In this document: one piece after another, positions 56,208 to 64,000 of the stretch
Numbering within the stretch: position 1 is the first letter of the stretch
How the letters are laid out: each line of letters begins with the position of its first letter
Assembly: GCA_900112325.1 (NCBI GenBank)
Contig: FOLJ01000004.1
Coordinates: 310,001-374,000 of the forward strand
Length of the DNA stretch: 64,000 bases
DNA from: Micromonospora sediminimaris
Lineage (GTDB): Bacteria; Actinomycetota; Actinomycetes; Mycobacteriales; Micromonosporaceae
Reading direction: 5' to 3'
Position numbers and translations under genes: made by a program
Notes under the pieces: model-generated
The model's database searches: none
What the model was told of the DNA's origin: nothing
What the model saw: only the letters and a program-made list of their open reading frames with translations

Positions 56208-56600
56208 CTAGCCGGTGCGGAGGAGCGTGAGCATCTCTGGCAGGTCGAAGAACTCGGCGGTGGCCACTGCGGACGGATTGCCGCCGTCGGGGTCGGCGCC
56301 CGCGTCGAGCAACGCGCGTACCGCCTCGGCGTTGCTGCGGAACACCGCCGCGGCCAGCGCCGTCTGTCCCCGGTCGTTGGCGCGGGAGTGATCGGCTCCC
56401 CGGTCGAGCAGCGCGCGCACCGTCTCCGGGTGGGCGTGATACGCCGCCAGGATCAGCAGGCTGTCACCCTTCTGGTTGGTCAGGTTGACCGGTAGCCCCG
56501 CGTCGACGTACCCGGCGAGCTCGGTGGTCGCGCCGTCGCGCGCCAGGTCGAACATCCGGTGGGCGAATTCCAGGGTCTCGGCGTCGAGTTCGTCGCTCAC
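56208..56600 (-). CDS. ankyrin-repeat protein
   Basis: This 130-residue protein starts at GTG 56600. It has three to four ankyrin units: GYVDAGLPVNLTNQKGDSLL, then ETVRALLDRGADHSRANDRG and EAVRALLDAGADPDGGNPSA. It is probably a soluble protein-protein adaptor; its partner is unknown. Confidence 0.85.
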   Translation of the reverse strand: MSDELDAETLEFAHRMFDLARDGATTELAGYVDAGLPVNLTNQKGDSLLILAAYHAHPETVRALLDRGADHSRANDRGQTALAAAVFRSNAEAVRALLDAGADPDGGNPSAVATAEFFDLPEMLTLLRTG

Positions 56601-56987
56601 CGGTCCAGGTTAGTCGCCGCCGTCGCACCGCTCGCGACCGCCAGTCGACCTGCTCGCCGTTGCCCGACCGTTCGGGACCGGCACCGCTGTCCCGTTCGTG
56701 TGACGGCCGTGGCGTGGGAGCGCGAACAGCCGACGTCACGCCGGGTACGGACATCCCGCCGCGAAGGCCGCGAACGGTGTGGACCACCCCCCGTATCAGG
56801 TCAACTTGGCGACTCTGCTGTAATCATCTGGCCTCGTACGCAGAGCGAGCGGACGGCTCCGATGTGTCGGTCAATTGTCACATTCATGCAACGCAGCCGC
56901 CTCTTGACCCTCGCACGGGCGCCGGGAAACATCGATAAAGCGGCGTCCCGGGGCCGTGGGGAACACCCGGACCAGCCAAGGAGGACC
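56601..56987. other. 387-base gene-free gap before the winged-helix gene
   Basis: No gene or strong hairpin is seen. The gap must hold promoters for the ankyrin gene (minus) and the winged-helix gene (plus). The region is less GC-rich near 56800-56900 (TGTAATCATC, TCAATTGTCACATTC), a likely promoter area for the plus gene. Confidence 0.5.
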
Positions 56988-57599
56988 ATGTCGGTCAGCC
57001 CCGCTTCGTCGCGCGCCGGATGGCATACGTCCCAACCCGCGGTGCCCGGTCGACCCCCCGGCGGCCAGCGTCGTCCCGCCAACACCGCCGCGCCAGTCCT
57101 GACGGTCACCCTCTCCATTCCCCTGGCGTGCGAGGAGTCGCTGACGCCGGCCGCGCGGCGGCTGCTCGACGCGGCCCGGGAGATGCTGGAGCGGGGCGAG
57201 GGCACCATCACCACCGTCGGTCCGGTGGTGCCGGAACGCCGCAGCGAGACCGTGCCGGCGGGTCGTACACCGTCGCGGCAGCTCGCGCCCGCCATTCCCG
57301 CCCTGCACATCCTGGCGTCCTCTAGGTCGGTGCTGCGCGACGGCGAGCCGTTGCCGCTGACCCGGCTGGAGTTCGATCTGCTGCTGCACCTGGTCGCGAA
57401 TCCCCGACGGGTCTTCACCAGGCTCCAGTTGCTCAACGCCGTCTGGGGTTACGAGCACGCCGGCGTACGCACGGTCGACGTGCACGTGCGTCGGCTGCGC
57501 GGCAAGGTCGGCGTGGACGTTCCGCTTGTCACCACCGTCTACGGCGTCGGTTACCGGTTGGCCGACGACGCCCGGGTCACCCTCGACCGGGCCGGCTGA
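56988..57599 (+). CDS. OmpR/PhoB-type winged-helix protein without receiver domain
   Basis: This 203-residue protein starts at ATG 56988 with AAGGAGG. The N-terminal 100 residues are low-complexity (Pro, Arg, Gly) with no phospho-acceptor domain. The C-terminal winged helix is clear: LTRLEFDLLLHLVANPRRVF, TRLQLLNAVWGY, TVDVHVRRLRGKVG and TTVYGVGYRL. It must be activated by something other than a histidine kinase. Its closest functional analogues are orphan output domains in actinobacterial development. Confidence 0.85.
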   Translation: MSVSPASSRAGWHTSQPAVPGRPPGGQRRPANTAAPVLTVTLSIPLACEESLTPAARRLLDAAREMLERGEGTITTVGPVVPERRSETVPAGRTPSRQLAPAIPALHILASSRSVLRDGEPLPLTRLEFDLLLHLVANPRRVFTRLQLLNAVWGYEHAGVRTVDVHVRRLRGKVGVDVPLVTTVYGVGYRLADDARVTLDRAG

Positions 57600-57654
57600 C
57601 CGGGTCGCGCCGGCCTGGCCCGGCCTCGCTCCGACCGGCGGGCACCATTGTGGG

Positions 57655-58296
57655 ATGCGCGTACGTCCCATCTCACCGCCGCTCCTGGTCAGCGAGCTGG
57701 CCGAGCGGCTGGCCGGCGCGAGGTCGACCGGACGGCTGCGGGTCGCGTTGGACGGTGCGCCGGCCGCCCGGCCCGACCACCTGGCCGACGCCCTGGTCGA
57801 TCCACTGCGCGCCCTCGGCCACCCGGTGCTGCACGTACGGACCGAGGACTTCCTGCGCCCCGCCTCGCTACGCCTGGAACAGGGCCGGACCAACCCGGAT
57901 TCGTACTACGAGAGCTGGATCGACGAGGCCGGTCTGCGGCGGGAGGTGCTGGACCCGGCGGGGCCGGACGGGCCCGGGAGGGTGCTGCCCTCGCTCTGGG
58001 ACGCCCGGACGGACCGGGCCAGCCGGGCCGCCTACGTCGACCTGCCACCCGGCGGGGTGGTACTGGTCAGCGGTGCCTTCCTGCTCGGCGGCGGGCTGGC
58101 CTTCGACGTCGTCGTACACCTGGAGATGTCGGCCGCCGCGCTGCGTCGGCGCACCGGGACCGACCTGGCCTGGACCCTGCCGGCATTCGACAGGTACGCC
58201 GCCGAGGTCGCCCCGGCCAGCTTCGCCGACGTGGTGGTCCGGGTCGACGACCCGCGTCGCCCGGCGTTGGTGGAATCCGTCGACGGACCGGTTTGA
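57655..58296 (+). CDS. uridine kinase-like protein
   Basis: This 213-residue protein starts at ATG 57655. It resembles the uridine-kinase-like NTP-binding family of actinobacteria, but the P-loop GxxxxGK(S/T) is degenerate (RVALDGAPAARPDHLADALV); VLHVRTEDFLRPASLRLEQG follows, a typical acceptor-site region. Loss of the lysine suggests weak or absent kinase activity. There are no operon partners apart from the nearby DksA-like gene. Confidence 0.65.
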   Translation: MRVRPISPPLLVSELAERLAGARSTGRLRVALDGAPAARPDHLADALVDPLRALGHPVLHVRTEDFLRPASLRLEQGRTNPDSYYESWIDEAGLRREVLDPAGPDGPGRVLPSLWDARTDRASRAAYVDLPPGGVVLVSGAFLLGGGLAFDVVVHLEMSAAALRRRTGTDLAWTLPAFDRYAAEVAPASFADVVVRVDDPRRPALVESVDGPV

Positions 58297-58418
58297 GTCG
58301 CCGACAGCGCGGGTAAACGCGGGGCTCACAGCGCCCGGGTGCGATGACTTGGGCGGTATGACCGGGTGTGGACCGACCCGCCCGCGCAGACCATAAGGCC
58401 CAGGAAAGGCAGGCAGCG

Positions 58419-58817
58419 ATGCTCGTCCACGACACGGTCGGCACCGGCCGGTCCCAGGCGGAGACCGACCAGATCCGGCTCTCCCTGCAGGCCCGCCACG
58501 ACGAGCTGACCGAGGAGTACCAGCAGGCGGTGCAGCAGAGCCAGGTGCTGCGGCTCGTCGAGGTCGGCGACACCGCCGGCGACGACCAGGCCGACAGCGG
58601 CACCAAGACCGCCGAGCGGGACACCGCACAGTCGTTGCTGCGGACCATCCTGGACCGTCGCGCCCAGTACGAGCACGCCCTGGCCCGGCTCGCCGAGGGC
58701 ACCTACGGTTTCTGTGAGGGCTGCACCGCGCCGATCCCGGTCGAACGGCTGGAGATCTTCCCGTCGGCCACCACCTGCGTCACCTGCAAGCAGACGCGCG
58801 AGCGTCGGGCGGCCTGA
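58419..58817 (+). CDS. TraR/DksA-type C4 zinc-finger protein
   Basis: This 132-residue protein starts at ATG 58419 (AGGAAAGG upstream). A helical coiled-coil N-terminus (RLSLQARHDELTEEYQQAVQ) precedes the C4 zinc finger GTYGFCEGCTAPIPVERLEI with CVTCK. DksA-like proteins bind RNA polymerase through the secondary channel. The acidic tip residues of true DksA are not obvious, so it may be a related modulator. Confidence 0.85.
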   Translation: MLVHDTVGTGRSQAETDQIRLSLQARHDELTEEYQQAVQQSQVLRLVEVGDTAGDDQADSGTKTAERDTAQSLLRTILDRRAQYEHALARLAEGTYGFCEGCTAPIPVERLEIFPSATTCVTCKQTRERRAA

Positions 58818-58862
58818 CCCGCAACGGTTGCCGGTCGGTCCGGGACACGGTGGACTCCACCC

Positions 58863-59738
58863 ATGGGCGAGATCAAGGTGGGCACCGCGTCCTGGACCGA
58901 CCGGACTCTGCTGGACTCCGGCTGGTACCCCCAGACCGCCGACAACCCGGAGAAACGGCTGGCCTACTACGCGCGCCAGTTCCCGCTGGTCGAGGTCGAC
59001 GCCACCTACTACTCGCCGCCCGCGGAGCGTACGGCGAGGCTGTGGGCCGAGCGGACCCCGGCCGGTTTCACCTTCAACGTGAAGGCGTTCAGCCTGCTCA
59101 CCGGCCACCCCACCCGGGTCAGCGCGATCTACAAGGAGCTGCGTCCGGAGACCAGCAAGCGCAATCTCTACCCCGACGACCTGCCGCCGCAGGCGTACGA
59201 GGAGGTCTGGACGCGCTTCCTCAGCGCCCTCGATCCGCTGGTCGAGGCGGGCAAGCTCGGCGCGCTGCTGTTCCAGTTCCCGCCCTGGTTCACCATCCGG
59301 CGTGACAACAAGCAGTACCTGCTGGAGGTGACGCGGCGCTGCGCGCCGCTGCGCCCGGTCTTCGAGTTCCGGCACGCGTCCTGGTTCGACGGCGACAACG
59401 CCACCGAGACCCTCGACTTCCTGCGTGCGCACCGGCTCGCGTACGTCAGCGTGGACATGCCGCAGGGACACCGCTCGTCGATCCCGCCGGTGTTGGCCGC
59501 CACCTCCGACCTCGCGGTGGTGCGCTTCCACGGGCACAGCGACAAGTGGACCAGCAAGGACATCCACGAGAAGTTCGGCTACCACTACTCCGAACGGGAG
59601 CTCACGGACTGGGCCCCCAAGCTCCGCGAACTGGCCGGCGAGACCGAACAGACGCACGTACTCATGAACAATTGTTACCGCGATTATGCCCAGACCAACG
59701 CCCAGCAACTCCAGGCCCTGCTCGGCGAGACCGGCTGA
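58863..59738 (+). CDS. DUF72 protein
   Basis: This 291-residue protein starts at ATG 58863 (MGEIKVGTASWTDRTLLDSG), a standard DUF72 opening. YYARQFPLVEVDATYYSPPA and LGALLFQFPPWFTIRRDNKQ are family segments; TEQTHVLMNNCYRDYAQTNA closes it. DUF72 is a TIM-barrel-like family of unknown biochemical role, sometimes linked to DNA repair. Confidence 0.9.
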   Translation: MGEIKVGTASWTDRTLLDSGWYPQTADNPEKRLAYYARQFPLVEVDATYYSPPAERTARLWAERTPAGFTFNVKAFSLLTGHPTRVSAIYKELRPETSKRNLYPDDLPPQAYEEVWTRFLSALDPLVEAGKLGALLFQFPPWFTIRRDNKQYLLEVTRRCAPLRPVFEFRHASWFDGDNATETLDFLRAHRLAYVSVDMPQGHRSSIPPVLAATSDLAVVRFHGHSDKWTSKDIHEKFGYHYSERELTDWAPKLRELAGETEQTHVLMNNCYRDYAQTNAQQLQALLGETG

Positions 59739-59882
59739 CGTTCCCGCCTCCGTGCCCGGCGTCGTGCAGAGCCGAGGATGCGACCGAGGCGGCCCGGCCC
59801 GGCGGTGCCCGGCTGCTGGGTACGCGCAGCAGTGGCCACTTTCCGTAGACCTGCCCTAGCCCGTCCGGCCTTCCACCCTGCT

Positions 59883-60009
59883 CCCTTTGCTCTGCTTCAA
59901 CCCACGCAAAGAACTACTCTCCGTGTCGATATGGCCGTGGGCTCATCGGTGCCCCCGCCGCATCTCACCAGCTTGTGGACTAGTGCGTGGAGTGAAGCAG
60001 AGCAAAGGG
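59883..60009. mobile_element. 127-base MITE-like element with 26-base terminal inverted repeats
   Basis: Left terminus 59883-59908 (CCCTTTGCTCTGCTTCA then ACCCACGCA) and right terminus 59984-60009 match as inverted repeats at 24 of 26 positions. The interior (about 75 bases) has no coding potential. GCT flanks both ends (59880-59882 and 60011-60013), a possible 3-base target duplication. It occupies the 532-base gap after the DUF72 gene; no gene is seen in 59739-60270. Confidence 0.65.
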
Positions 60010-60270
60010 GCTGAACAGGGGTAGCGGGGGTGACGTCAAGGCCGTCACTGAGGATTAAATGGGGCGACGATCGATGCTGTCACGGAGGGTGACAGTTGTT
60101 TCGGTGACTCGCGCCTGACCGCCAGCGGTTCGAGTGTGATGGGGGCGCGGGCGGTTCTCACCCGGGTGGGGTGAGGGCACCTCACCTTGCGGCAACCGAG
60201 GATGGGGTCAAGCGGGCGACGCGCCGTTGGCGATCGTCCGCGCGGAAGCGACACCACGGAGGTGACCGCG

Positions 60271-60465
60271 ATGACCGTTCGGGTCGTACCGCATCGGCGG
60301 CGAACCGGCGTCCTGCGCACCGTCGGAGCGTCCGAGCAGCCTCGACGGGTCGCCCGGGCCGGCCGCGACAGCCCGATCCGGTACCGGCGCGGCCCGGTGG
60401 GTCCGCCGCGACGTCACGACGACCGACGGTGGGAAACCGACCTACGGGGGTGGACAGATGGCTGA
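60271..60465 (+). CDS. 64-residue basic peptide
   Basis: The start is ATG 60271 with GGAGG nine bases upstream (60259-60263). The peptide is very rich in Arg (VRVVPHRRRTGVLRTVGASE) and overlaps the DUF2267 gene start by 8 bases. It may be a small nucleic-acid-binding or leader protein; no family is recognised. Confidence 0.5.
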   Translation: MTVRVVPHRRRTGVLRTVGASEQPRRVARAGRDSPIRYRRGPVGPPRRHDDRRWETDLRGWTDG

Positions 60466-60886
60466 GCAGTTCCAGTCCGCGATCGAGTCCTCGATGGACA
60501 AGACCAACCTGATCCTGAAGGACATCGAGCAGGCGTACGGATGGCCGAAGGAGCAGCGCAACCAGTCGTACGCCGCGTTGCGTACCGTGCTGCACCTGCT
60601 CCGCGACCGGATGCCGGTGCAGGAGAGCGTGGAGTTCTCCGCGCAACTGCCGGTCGTGGTGCGGGGCATCTACTTCGACGGCTGGCAGCCGCAGAACGTG
60701 CCGATCAAGCTCAACCGGGACGACTTCCTCTACGAGGTCCGCCAGGGCTTCCCGTACGACGTGGCCGGCGGCCCGGAGCGGGTGGTCCAGGTGGTGCTGG
60801 ACACCCTGCGTCGGCACATCACCCAGGGCGAGTGGGAGGACGTCAAGGGCACCATGCCCGCTGACCTCGCCCGGATCATGCCCTGA
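60458..60886 (+). CDS. DUF2267 protein
   Basis: This 142-residue protein starts at ATG 60458. DIEQAYGWPKEQRNQSYAAL and LRDRMPVQESVEFSAQLPVV are the two DUF2267 helical units; the second ends RHITQGEWEDVKGTMPADLA. The family is soluble and common near stress genes, with unknown function. Confidence 0.88.
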   Translation: MAEQFQSAIESSMDKTNLILKDIEQAYGWPKEQRNQSYAALRTVLHLLRDRMPVQESVEFSAQLPVVVRGIYFDGWQPQNVPIKLNRDDFLYEVRQGFPYDVAGGPERVVQVVLDTLRRHITQGEWEDVKGTMPADLARIMP

Positions 60887-60901
60887 CTCCGGGCCCGTCG
60901 T

Positions 60902-60930
60902 GACCCGCCCCGCCCATTGTGGGGTGGGTC
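60902..60930. terminator. imperfect hairpin between convergent DUF2267 and PIG-L genes
   Basis: GACCCGCCCCGC and GTGGGGTGGGTC pair at 10 of 12 positions with a 5-base loop, 16 bases after the DUF2267 stop. Confidence 0.6.
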
Positions 60931-60965
60931 GACGCGCCCGGTTCGCCGGGCCGGCGGCCCCGGCC

Positions 60966-61703
60966 CTACCAGAGGTCGAAGTGGAACACCTCGAACGACG
61001 TGCCGTAGCGCACGCCCAGCCGGGCGCCGACCGGCCGCGCGCCGCCCTCCAGGAACTCCTCGGCGTCGAAACTGCCGTCGCCCAGGCCGGTCAGGTACGC
61101 CTCATGGGCCAGCAGCGACGCGACCCCCTGGTCGAACGTGGCGGTGGTGTCCACACCGTGCCGGGAACGCGGCGACGAGGCCGCCCACACCTGCCGTACG
61201 CGGCCCCACGGCTCGACGCCGTCGGTGAGCTGCTCCGGGAAGATCCAACGGTTGCCGGCGTCACGGACCGCATCCAGGGTGGCCCGCCCCACCGCGATGT
61301 GGTCGGCCTGGTTGAGCACGTCAGCGCCGTCCCAGGTGGCCCGGAAGTTGTTGGTGATGACGATGTCCGGGCGGTGCCGCCGGACGACTGCGGCCAGTTC
61401 CCGGCGCAGCGGTACGCCGTACTCAAGCACCCCGTCGGGCAGGCCCAGGAACTCGACCGTGTCCACGCCCACCAGGGCTGCCGACTCCCGCTGCTCTCGC
61501 TCGCGTACCTCTCGGGCACGCGGCGGCGGCATCCCGTCAATGCCCGCCTCGCCGCTGGTGACCAGGCAATAGACGATCTGCTTGCCCTGCCCGGTCCAGC
61601 GGGCGATGGCGGCGGCGGCACCGAACTCCAGGTCGTCGGGATGGGCCACGATCGCCAGGGCGCGCTGCCAGTCCTCGGTCACCGGCTCCAGTGGTTCAGT
61701 CAT
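60966..61703 (-). CDS. PIG-L family deacetylase
   Basis: This 245-residue protein starts at ATG 61703. AIVAHPDDLEFGAAAAIARW carries the AHPDD zinc/catalytic motif, with a distal His likely in VLNQADHIAVGRATLDAVRD. Relatives deacetylate GlcNAc-inositol in mycothiol synthesis or small glycolipids and antibiotics. It has no mycothiol-gene neighbours, so the substrate is open. Confidence 0.87.
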   Translation of the reverse strand: MTEPLEPVTEDWQRALAIVAHPDDLEFGAAAAIARWTGQGKQIVYCLVTSGEAGIDGMPPPRAREVREREQRESAALVGVDTVEFLGLPDGVLEYGVPLRRELAAVVRRHRPDIVITNNFRATWDGADVLNQADHIAVGRATLDAVRDAGNRWIFPEQLTDGVEPWGRVRQVWAASSPRSRHGVDTTATFDQGVASLLAHEAYLTGLGDGSFDAEEFLEGGARPVGARLGVRYGTSFEVFHFDLW

Positions 61704-61907
61704 GAGCACCTCCGTCGGTGTGTCCGGCAATCCTGCCACCCGAGGCGCGGGCCGCCCGCCCGCAGCGGCGAACTGGTCATGTCGGACGGTTCGGGCGATT
61801 ACGGTGGGACCAGGTGTGTGGTTAGAGAAGATCGGGAGCGGGGTACCACCCGCGGCAGGACGCAACCGACCAATGGCGGCGGGGGCGGGTCAATCCGAGG
61901 GAGCACG

Positions 61908-62150
61908 ATGCCACTCAACGACGATGACATGCAGACCACAAGCGGCGGCGGGGCCGAGGGTCCGGCCGACGGCGGTGCCACTCCGGGTCAGCACGACGGC
62001 GGTGCGGACGGTAGCGCCGAGGGCCCGGCCGACGGCGGTGCCACTCCGGGTCAGCACGACGGCGGTGCGGACGGTAGCGCCGAGGGTCCGGCCGACGGCG
62101 GCGCGACCCCCGGTCAGCAGGACGGCGGCGCCGACGGCGCAGCCCGGTAA
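61908..62150 (+). CDS. 80-residue peptide made of three 21-residue repeats
   Basis: The start is ATG 61908 with GAGGGAG five bases upstream. A short N-terminus (MPLNDDDMQTTSGGG) is followed by three nearly identical units: AEGPADGGATPGQHDGGADG plus Ser, twice, and a third with Gln in place of His and ending AAR. The composition is Gly, Ala, Asp, Pro with no Cys and no membrane segment. The stop is 9 bases before the JmjC-oxygenase gene. This looks like a repeat precursor or a dedicated protein substrate; no known family was recognised. Confidence 0.8.
   Translation: MPLNDDDMQTTSGGGAEGPADGGATPGQHDGGADGSAEGPADGGATPGQHDGGADGSAEGPADGGATPGQQDGGADGAAR
61953..62141 (+). repeat. three in-frame 63-base tandem repeats
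   Basis: Units at 61953-62015, 62016-62078 and 62079-62141 share GCCGAGGG at their start and CCGGTCAGCA or CGGGTCAGCA in the middle. They are nearly identical at DNA level, so recent expansion or gene conversion is likely. They have no spacers and are coding, so this is not a CRISPR. Confidence 0.9.
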
Positions 62151-62159
62151 CGGATCGCC

Positions 62160-63473
62160 ATGACGTATCTCGATCCGCCGGGCGGCCACGGCCGCCCGGC
62201 GGCTTCGTCTCCGGCCGCCGTGCCGTCCGGCCTCGACGAGCCCGCCTATCGGGCGTCGGCCGCGGTCGCGTTGGCCCGCTGCGTCAGCGTGGAAGCGGCG
62301 AAGTTCGCCGCCGCGCACTGGGGGCGCACCCCGCTGTTGTCCCGCGCCGCCGAGTTGCCCAACCCGGCCGGCTTCACTGATCTGCTCAGTCCCGCCGACG
62401 CCGACGAACTGCTCAGCCGGCGCGGCCTGCGTACCCCCTTCCTGCGGGTGGCCAAGGACGGCCAGGTGCTGCCGGCGGCGCGGTACACCGGCGGCGGTGG
62501 CGCCGGCGCCGAGATCGACGATCAGGTCCTCGACGAGAGGATCCTCCAGCTGTACGCCGACGGCGCCACCCTGGTCCTGCAGGGTCTGCACCGCACCTGG
62601 CCGGCGCTGATCGACTTCACCCGGGACCTGAGCCTGGCCGTGGGGCAGCCGTTGCAGGTCAACGCCTACCTCACCCCGCCGGACAGCCAGGGTTTCGCCA
62701 CCCACTACGACACCCACGACGTCTTCGTGCTTCAGGTCGACGGCCGCAAGCACTGGCGGATCCATCCGCCGGTGCTGCCCGACCCGCTGGAGCGGCAACC
62801 ATGGGGCGGCCGCGCCGACGAGGTCGCCGCGATCGCACAGGGGCCCGCCGCGCTGGACGTCGTCCTGGAACCGGGTGACGCGCTCTACCTGCCCCGGGGT
62901 TGGCTGCACAGCGCCCAGGCGCAGGAATCCAGCTCGCTGCACCTGACCGTCGGTGTCCGGGCGTTGACCCGGTACGCGTTGGTCGAGGAGTTGCTCGCGC
63001 TGGCCGCCGAGGACCAGCGACTGCGGGCGACCCTGCCGTTCGGCGTCGACGTGGCCGATCCGGACGCCATCGAACCGGAGCTGACCGAGACGGTCGAGGC
63101 GCTGCGGGAGTGGCTGCTGCGGGCCGACCCGGCCGCCGTGGCCGGCCGGCTGCGGCAACGGGCCTGGTCGGCGTCGCGTCCGGTGCCGATCCGGCCGTTG
63201 GCTCAGGCCGCCGCGATCACCGCGCTCACCGCCGACAGCCGGGTCACCGTCCGGGCGGGCCTGCGCTGGCAGTTGGTCAGCGAGGGCGAGCGCGTGGCGT
63301 TGCGCCTTTTCGACCGTACGGTCACCCTGCCCGCGCAGTGCGGACCCGCGGTGCGGGCGCTGCTCGCCGGCCCGGCGGTCCGCGTCGGCGACCTCCCCGG
63401 CCTGGACACCGACGCCGACCGCCTCACCCTCACCCGCCGCCTCCTCCGCGAGGCCGCCCTCACCCCCGCCTGA
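62160..63473 (+). CDS. JmjC/cupin-4 family Fe(II)/2-oxoglutarate-dependent oxygenase
   Basis: This 437-residue protein starts at ATG 62160. The JmjC core has HxD in FATHYDTHDVFVLQVDGRKH (His182, Asp184) and the distal His250 in LPRGWLHSAQ, completing the iron triad; GRKHWRIHPP is the 2-oxoglutarate strand. A C-terminal winged-helix-like region fills about 300-437. The ROX group of this fold (NO66, MINA53, YcfD) hydroxylates His or Arg in proteins. Its partner gene, 9 bases upstream, encodes a repeat peptide with His in two of three units. Confidence 0.88.
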   Translation: MTYLDPPGGHGRPAASSPAAVPSGLDEPAYRASAAVALARCVSVEAAKFAAAHWGRTPLLSRAAELPNPAGFTDLLSPADADELLSRRGLRTPFLRVAKDGQVLPAARYTGGGGAGAEIDDQVLDERILQLYADGATLVLQGLHRTWPALIDFTRDLSLAVGQPLQVNAYLTPPDSQGFATHYDTHDVFVLQVDGRKHWRIHPPVLPDPLERQPWGGRADEVAAIAQGPAALDVVLEPGDALYLPRGWLHSAQAQESSSLHLTVGVRALTRYALVEELLALAAEDQRLRATLPFGVDVADPDAIEPELTETVEALREWLLRADPAAVAGRLRQRAWSASRPVPIRPLAQAAAITALTADSRVTVRAGLRWQLVSEGERVALRLFDRTVTLPAQCGPAVRALLAGPAVRVGDLPGLDTDADRLTLTRRLLREAALTPA

Positions 63474-63495
63474 TCGTCCCGCCGCCCAGCTCACC

Positions 63496-63554
63496 GTGAT
63501 CAAGAAGTTTGCGTCGGTCTCGCCGGAAATCCCGACGCGAACTTCTTGATCAAC
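63496..63554. repeat. hairpin repeat family A, copy 3, with G-rich tail
   Basis: TGATCAAGAAGTTTGCGTCGG on the left (63498-63517 region) pairs almost perfectly with the right arm at 63532-63554; one T/C difference. A G-rich tract including seven consecutive G follows. It lies between the JmjC gene end and the convergent membrane gene, so it may terminate both. Confidence 0.85.
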
Positions 63555-63571
63555 GAGGGGGGGAAGGGTGG

Positions 63572-64000
63572 TCAGGGGAGGGGGAGGGCCAGGAGGAGAA
63601 GAGTGATGGTGAGGCCGGCGATGACGACGATGAGGACGGGGCGAGGGCTCAGCACGGCGTGGCGACGGTCGGCGATCAGGCGCGCCGGGATCAGGCCGAG
63701 CACCGGGCCGAGCAGCGTCACCACCAGCGCCAGCACCGGCAGGCCGACGGCCAGGTCACCGTCGTTGCGGACACCCAGGGCGCGGGCGACGGCGCCCAGC
63801 GCGTACGCCAGCACCGCACCGCCGACGCCACACAACGCCAACAGCGGATTGACGTTGCCCGGTAGCTCGCCTGGCTGACGGGTACGGCGCAGTAGATCGC
63901 GTACCGCCTCCAGCAGCGCGACCGGGTCGCCGGTCGCGTCCGGCGCAGGCGCCGGCGGCGCCCCGGCCCGTCGCCCGCCACCGCCCAGCCGGCTGTTCAG
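63572..64000 (-). CDS. membrane protein, 5' end outside window
   Basis: The frame is open from the window edge to its stop at 63572. The part seen has a Pro/Ala-rich N-terminal stretch, a short helical segment (ALLEAVRDLLRRTRQPGELP), and three hydrophobic helices (AVLAYALGAVARALGV, GLPVLALVVTLLGPVLGLIP, VLIVVIAGLTITLLLLALPL). It has no recognised family. A TTG at 63841 would be a poor start, so the gene probably begins further upstream. Confidence 0.6.
   Translation of the reverse strand: MNSRLGGGGRRAGAPPAPAPDATGDPVALLEAVRDLLRRTRQPGELPGNVNPLLALCGVGGAVLAYALGAVARALGVRNDGDLAVGLPVLALVVTLLGPVLGLIPARLIADRRHAVLSPRPVLIVVIAGLTITLLLLALPLP

Noticed and set aside
61953..62141. Tandem repeats considered as a CRISPR array
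   Set aside because: Units are directly adjacent, in frame and coding, with no spacers.

Overview
The window is high-GC actinobacterial DNA, most likely from Micromonospora or a close relative in the Micromonosporaceae. The evidence is the very high third-position GC, frequent GTG starts, many 4-base GTGA gene overlaps, a SecA2, mycothiol-type DinB/maleylpyruvate-isomerase enzymes, GAF-ANTAR and STAS-ATPase regulators, and a GpgS. No rRNA, tRNA, CRISPR array or phage structural gene was seen. Genus-level assignment is inference.

Layout. 1-6146: envelope glycosylation cluster (GT39 C-terminus, GT2-GtrA, a 49-residue membrane peptide, a methyltransferase, a membrane sulfatase-like enzyme). 6396-9444: citrate synthase and two DinB/mycothiol-type enzymes. 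9536-17432: alpha-glucan and trehalose block, with a GT4 glycogen-synthase-like gene divergent from glgX/treX-treY-treZ. 17433-23425: an accessory island with a SLATT-type membrane protein, a tetratricopeptide-style regulator, a 53-residue peptide plus HTH regulator, an unknown 427-residue protein and an inositol-monophosphatase-like enzyme. The island is bounded by two copies of the 3' end of treZ, and a second, nested duplication of the HTH gene's 3' end lies inside it. 23448-31669: a membrane-anchored protein, a GH30-CBM2 xylanase, an EamA/LysR divergent pair and small proteins. 31866-38431: argG, a membrane protein/HTH/oxidoreductase operon with twin operators, and a serine hydrolase-LysR-class A beta-lactamase locus with a LysR box. 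38507-47285: secreted protein, GCS2 ligase, Rv2629-like protein, thiamine-diphosphate enzyme, sigma factor. 47346-53850: ctaD, STAS-ATPase fusion, gpgS, secA2. 54040-64000: GAF-ANTAR, winged helix, uridine kinase-like, DksA-like, DUF72, DUF2267 and PIG-L genes, and a tandem-repeat peptide gene nine bases upstream of a JmjC oxygenase.

The most interesting signals are: (1) the treZ 3'-end duplication, in which all six differences are synonymous, marking a 5.9 kb island without a recognisable integrase; (2) the nested HTH 3'-end duplication; (3) the repeat-peptide/JmjC oxygenase pair, a candidate modified-peptide or dedicated-substrate system; and (4) three kinds of dispersed-looking hairpin elements, two of which carry a similar G-rich tail. 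Assignments rest on reading translated sequence and motifs; no database search was run.
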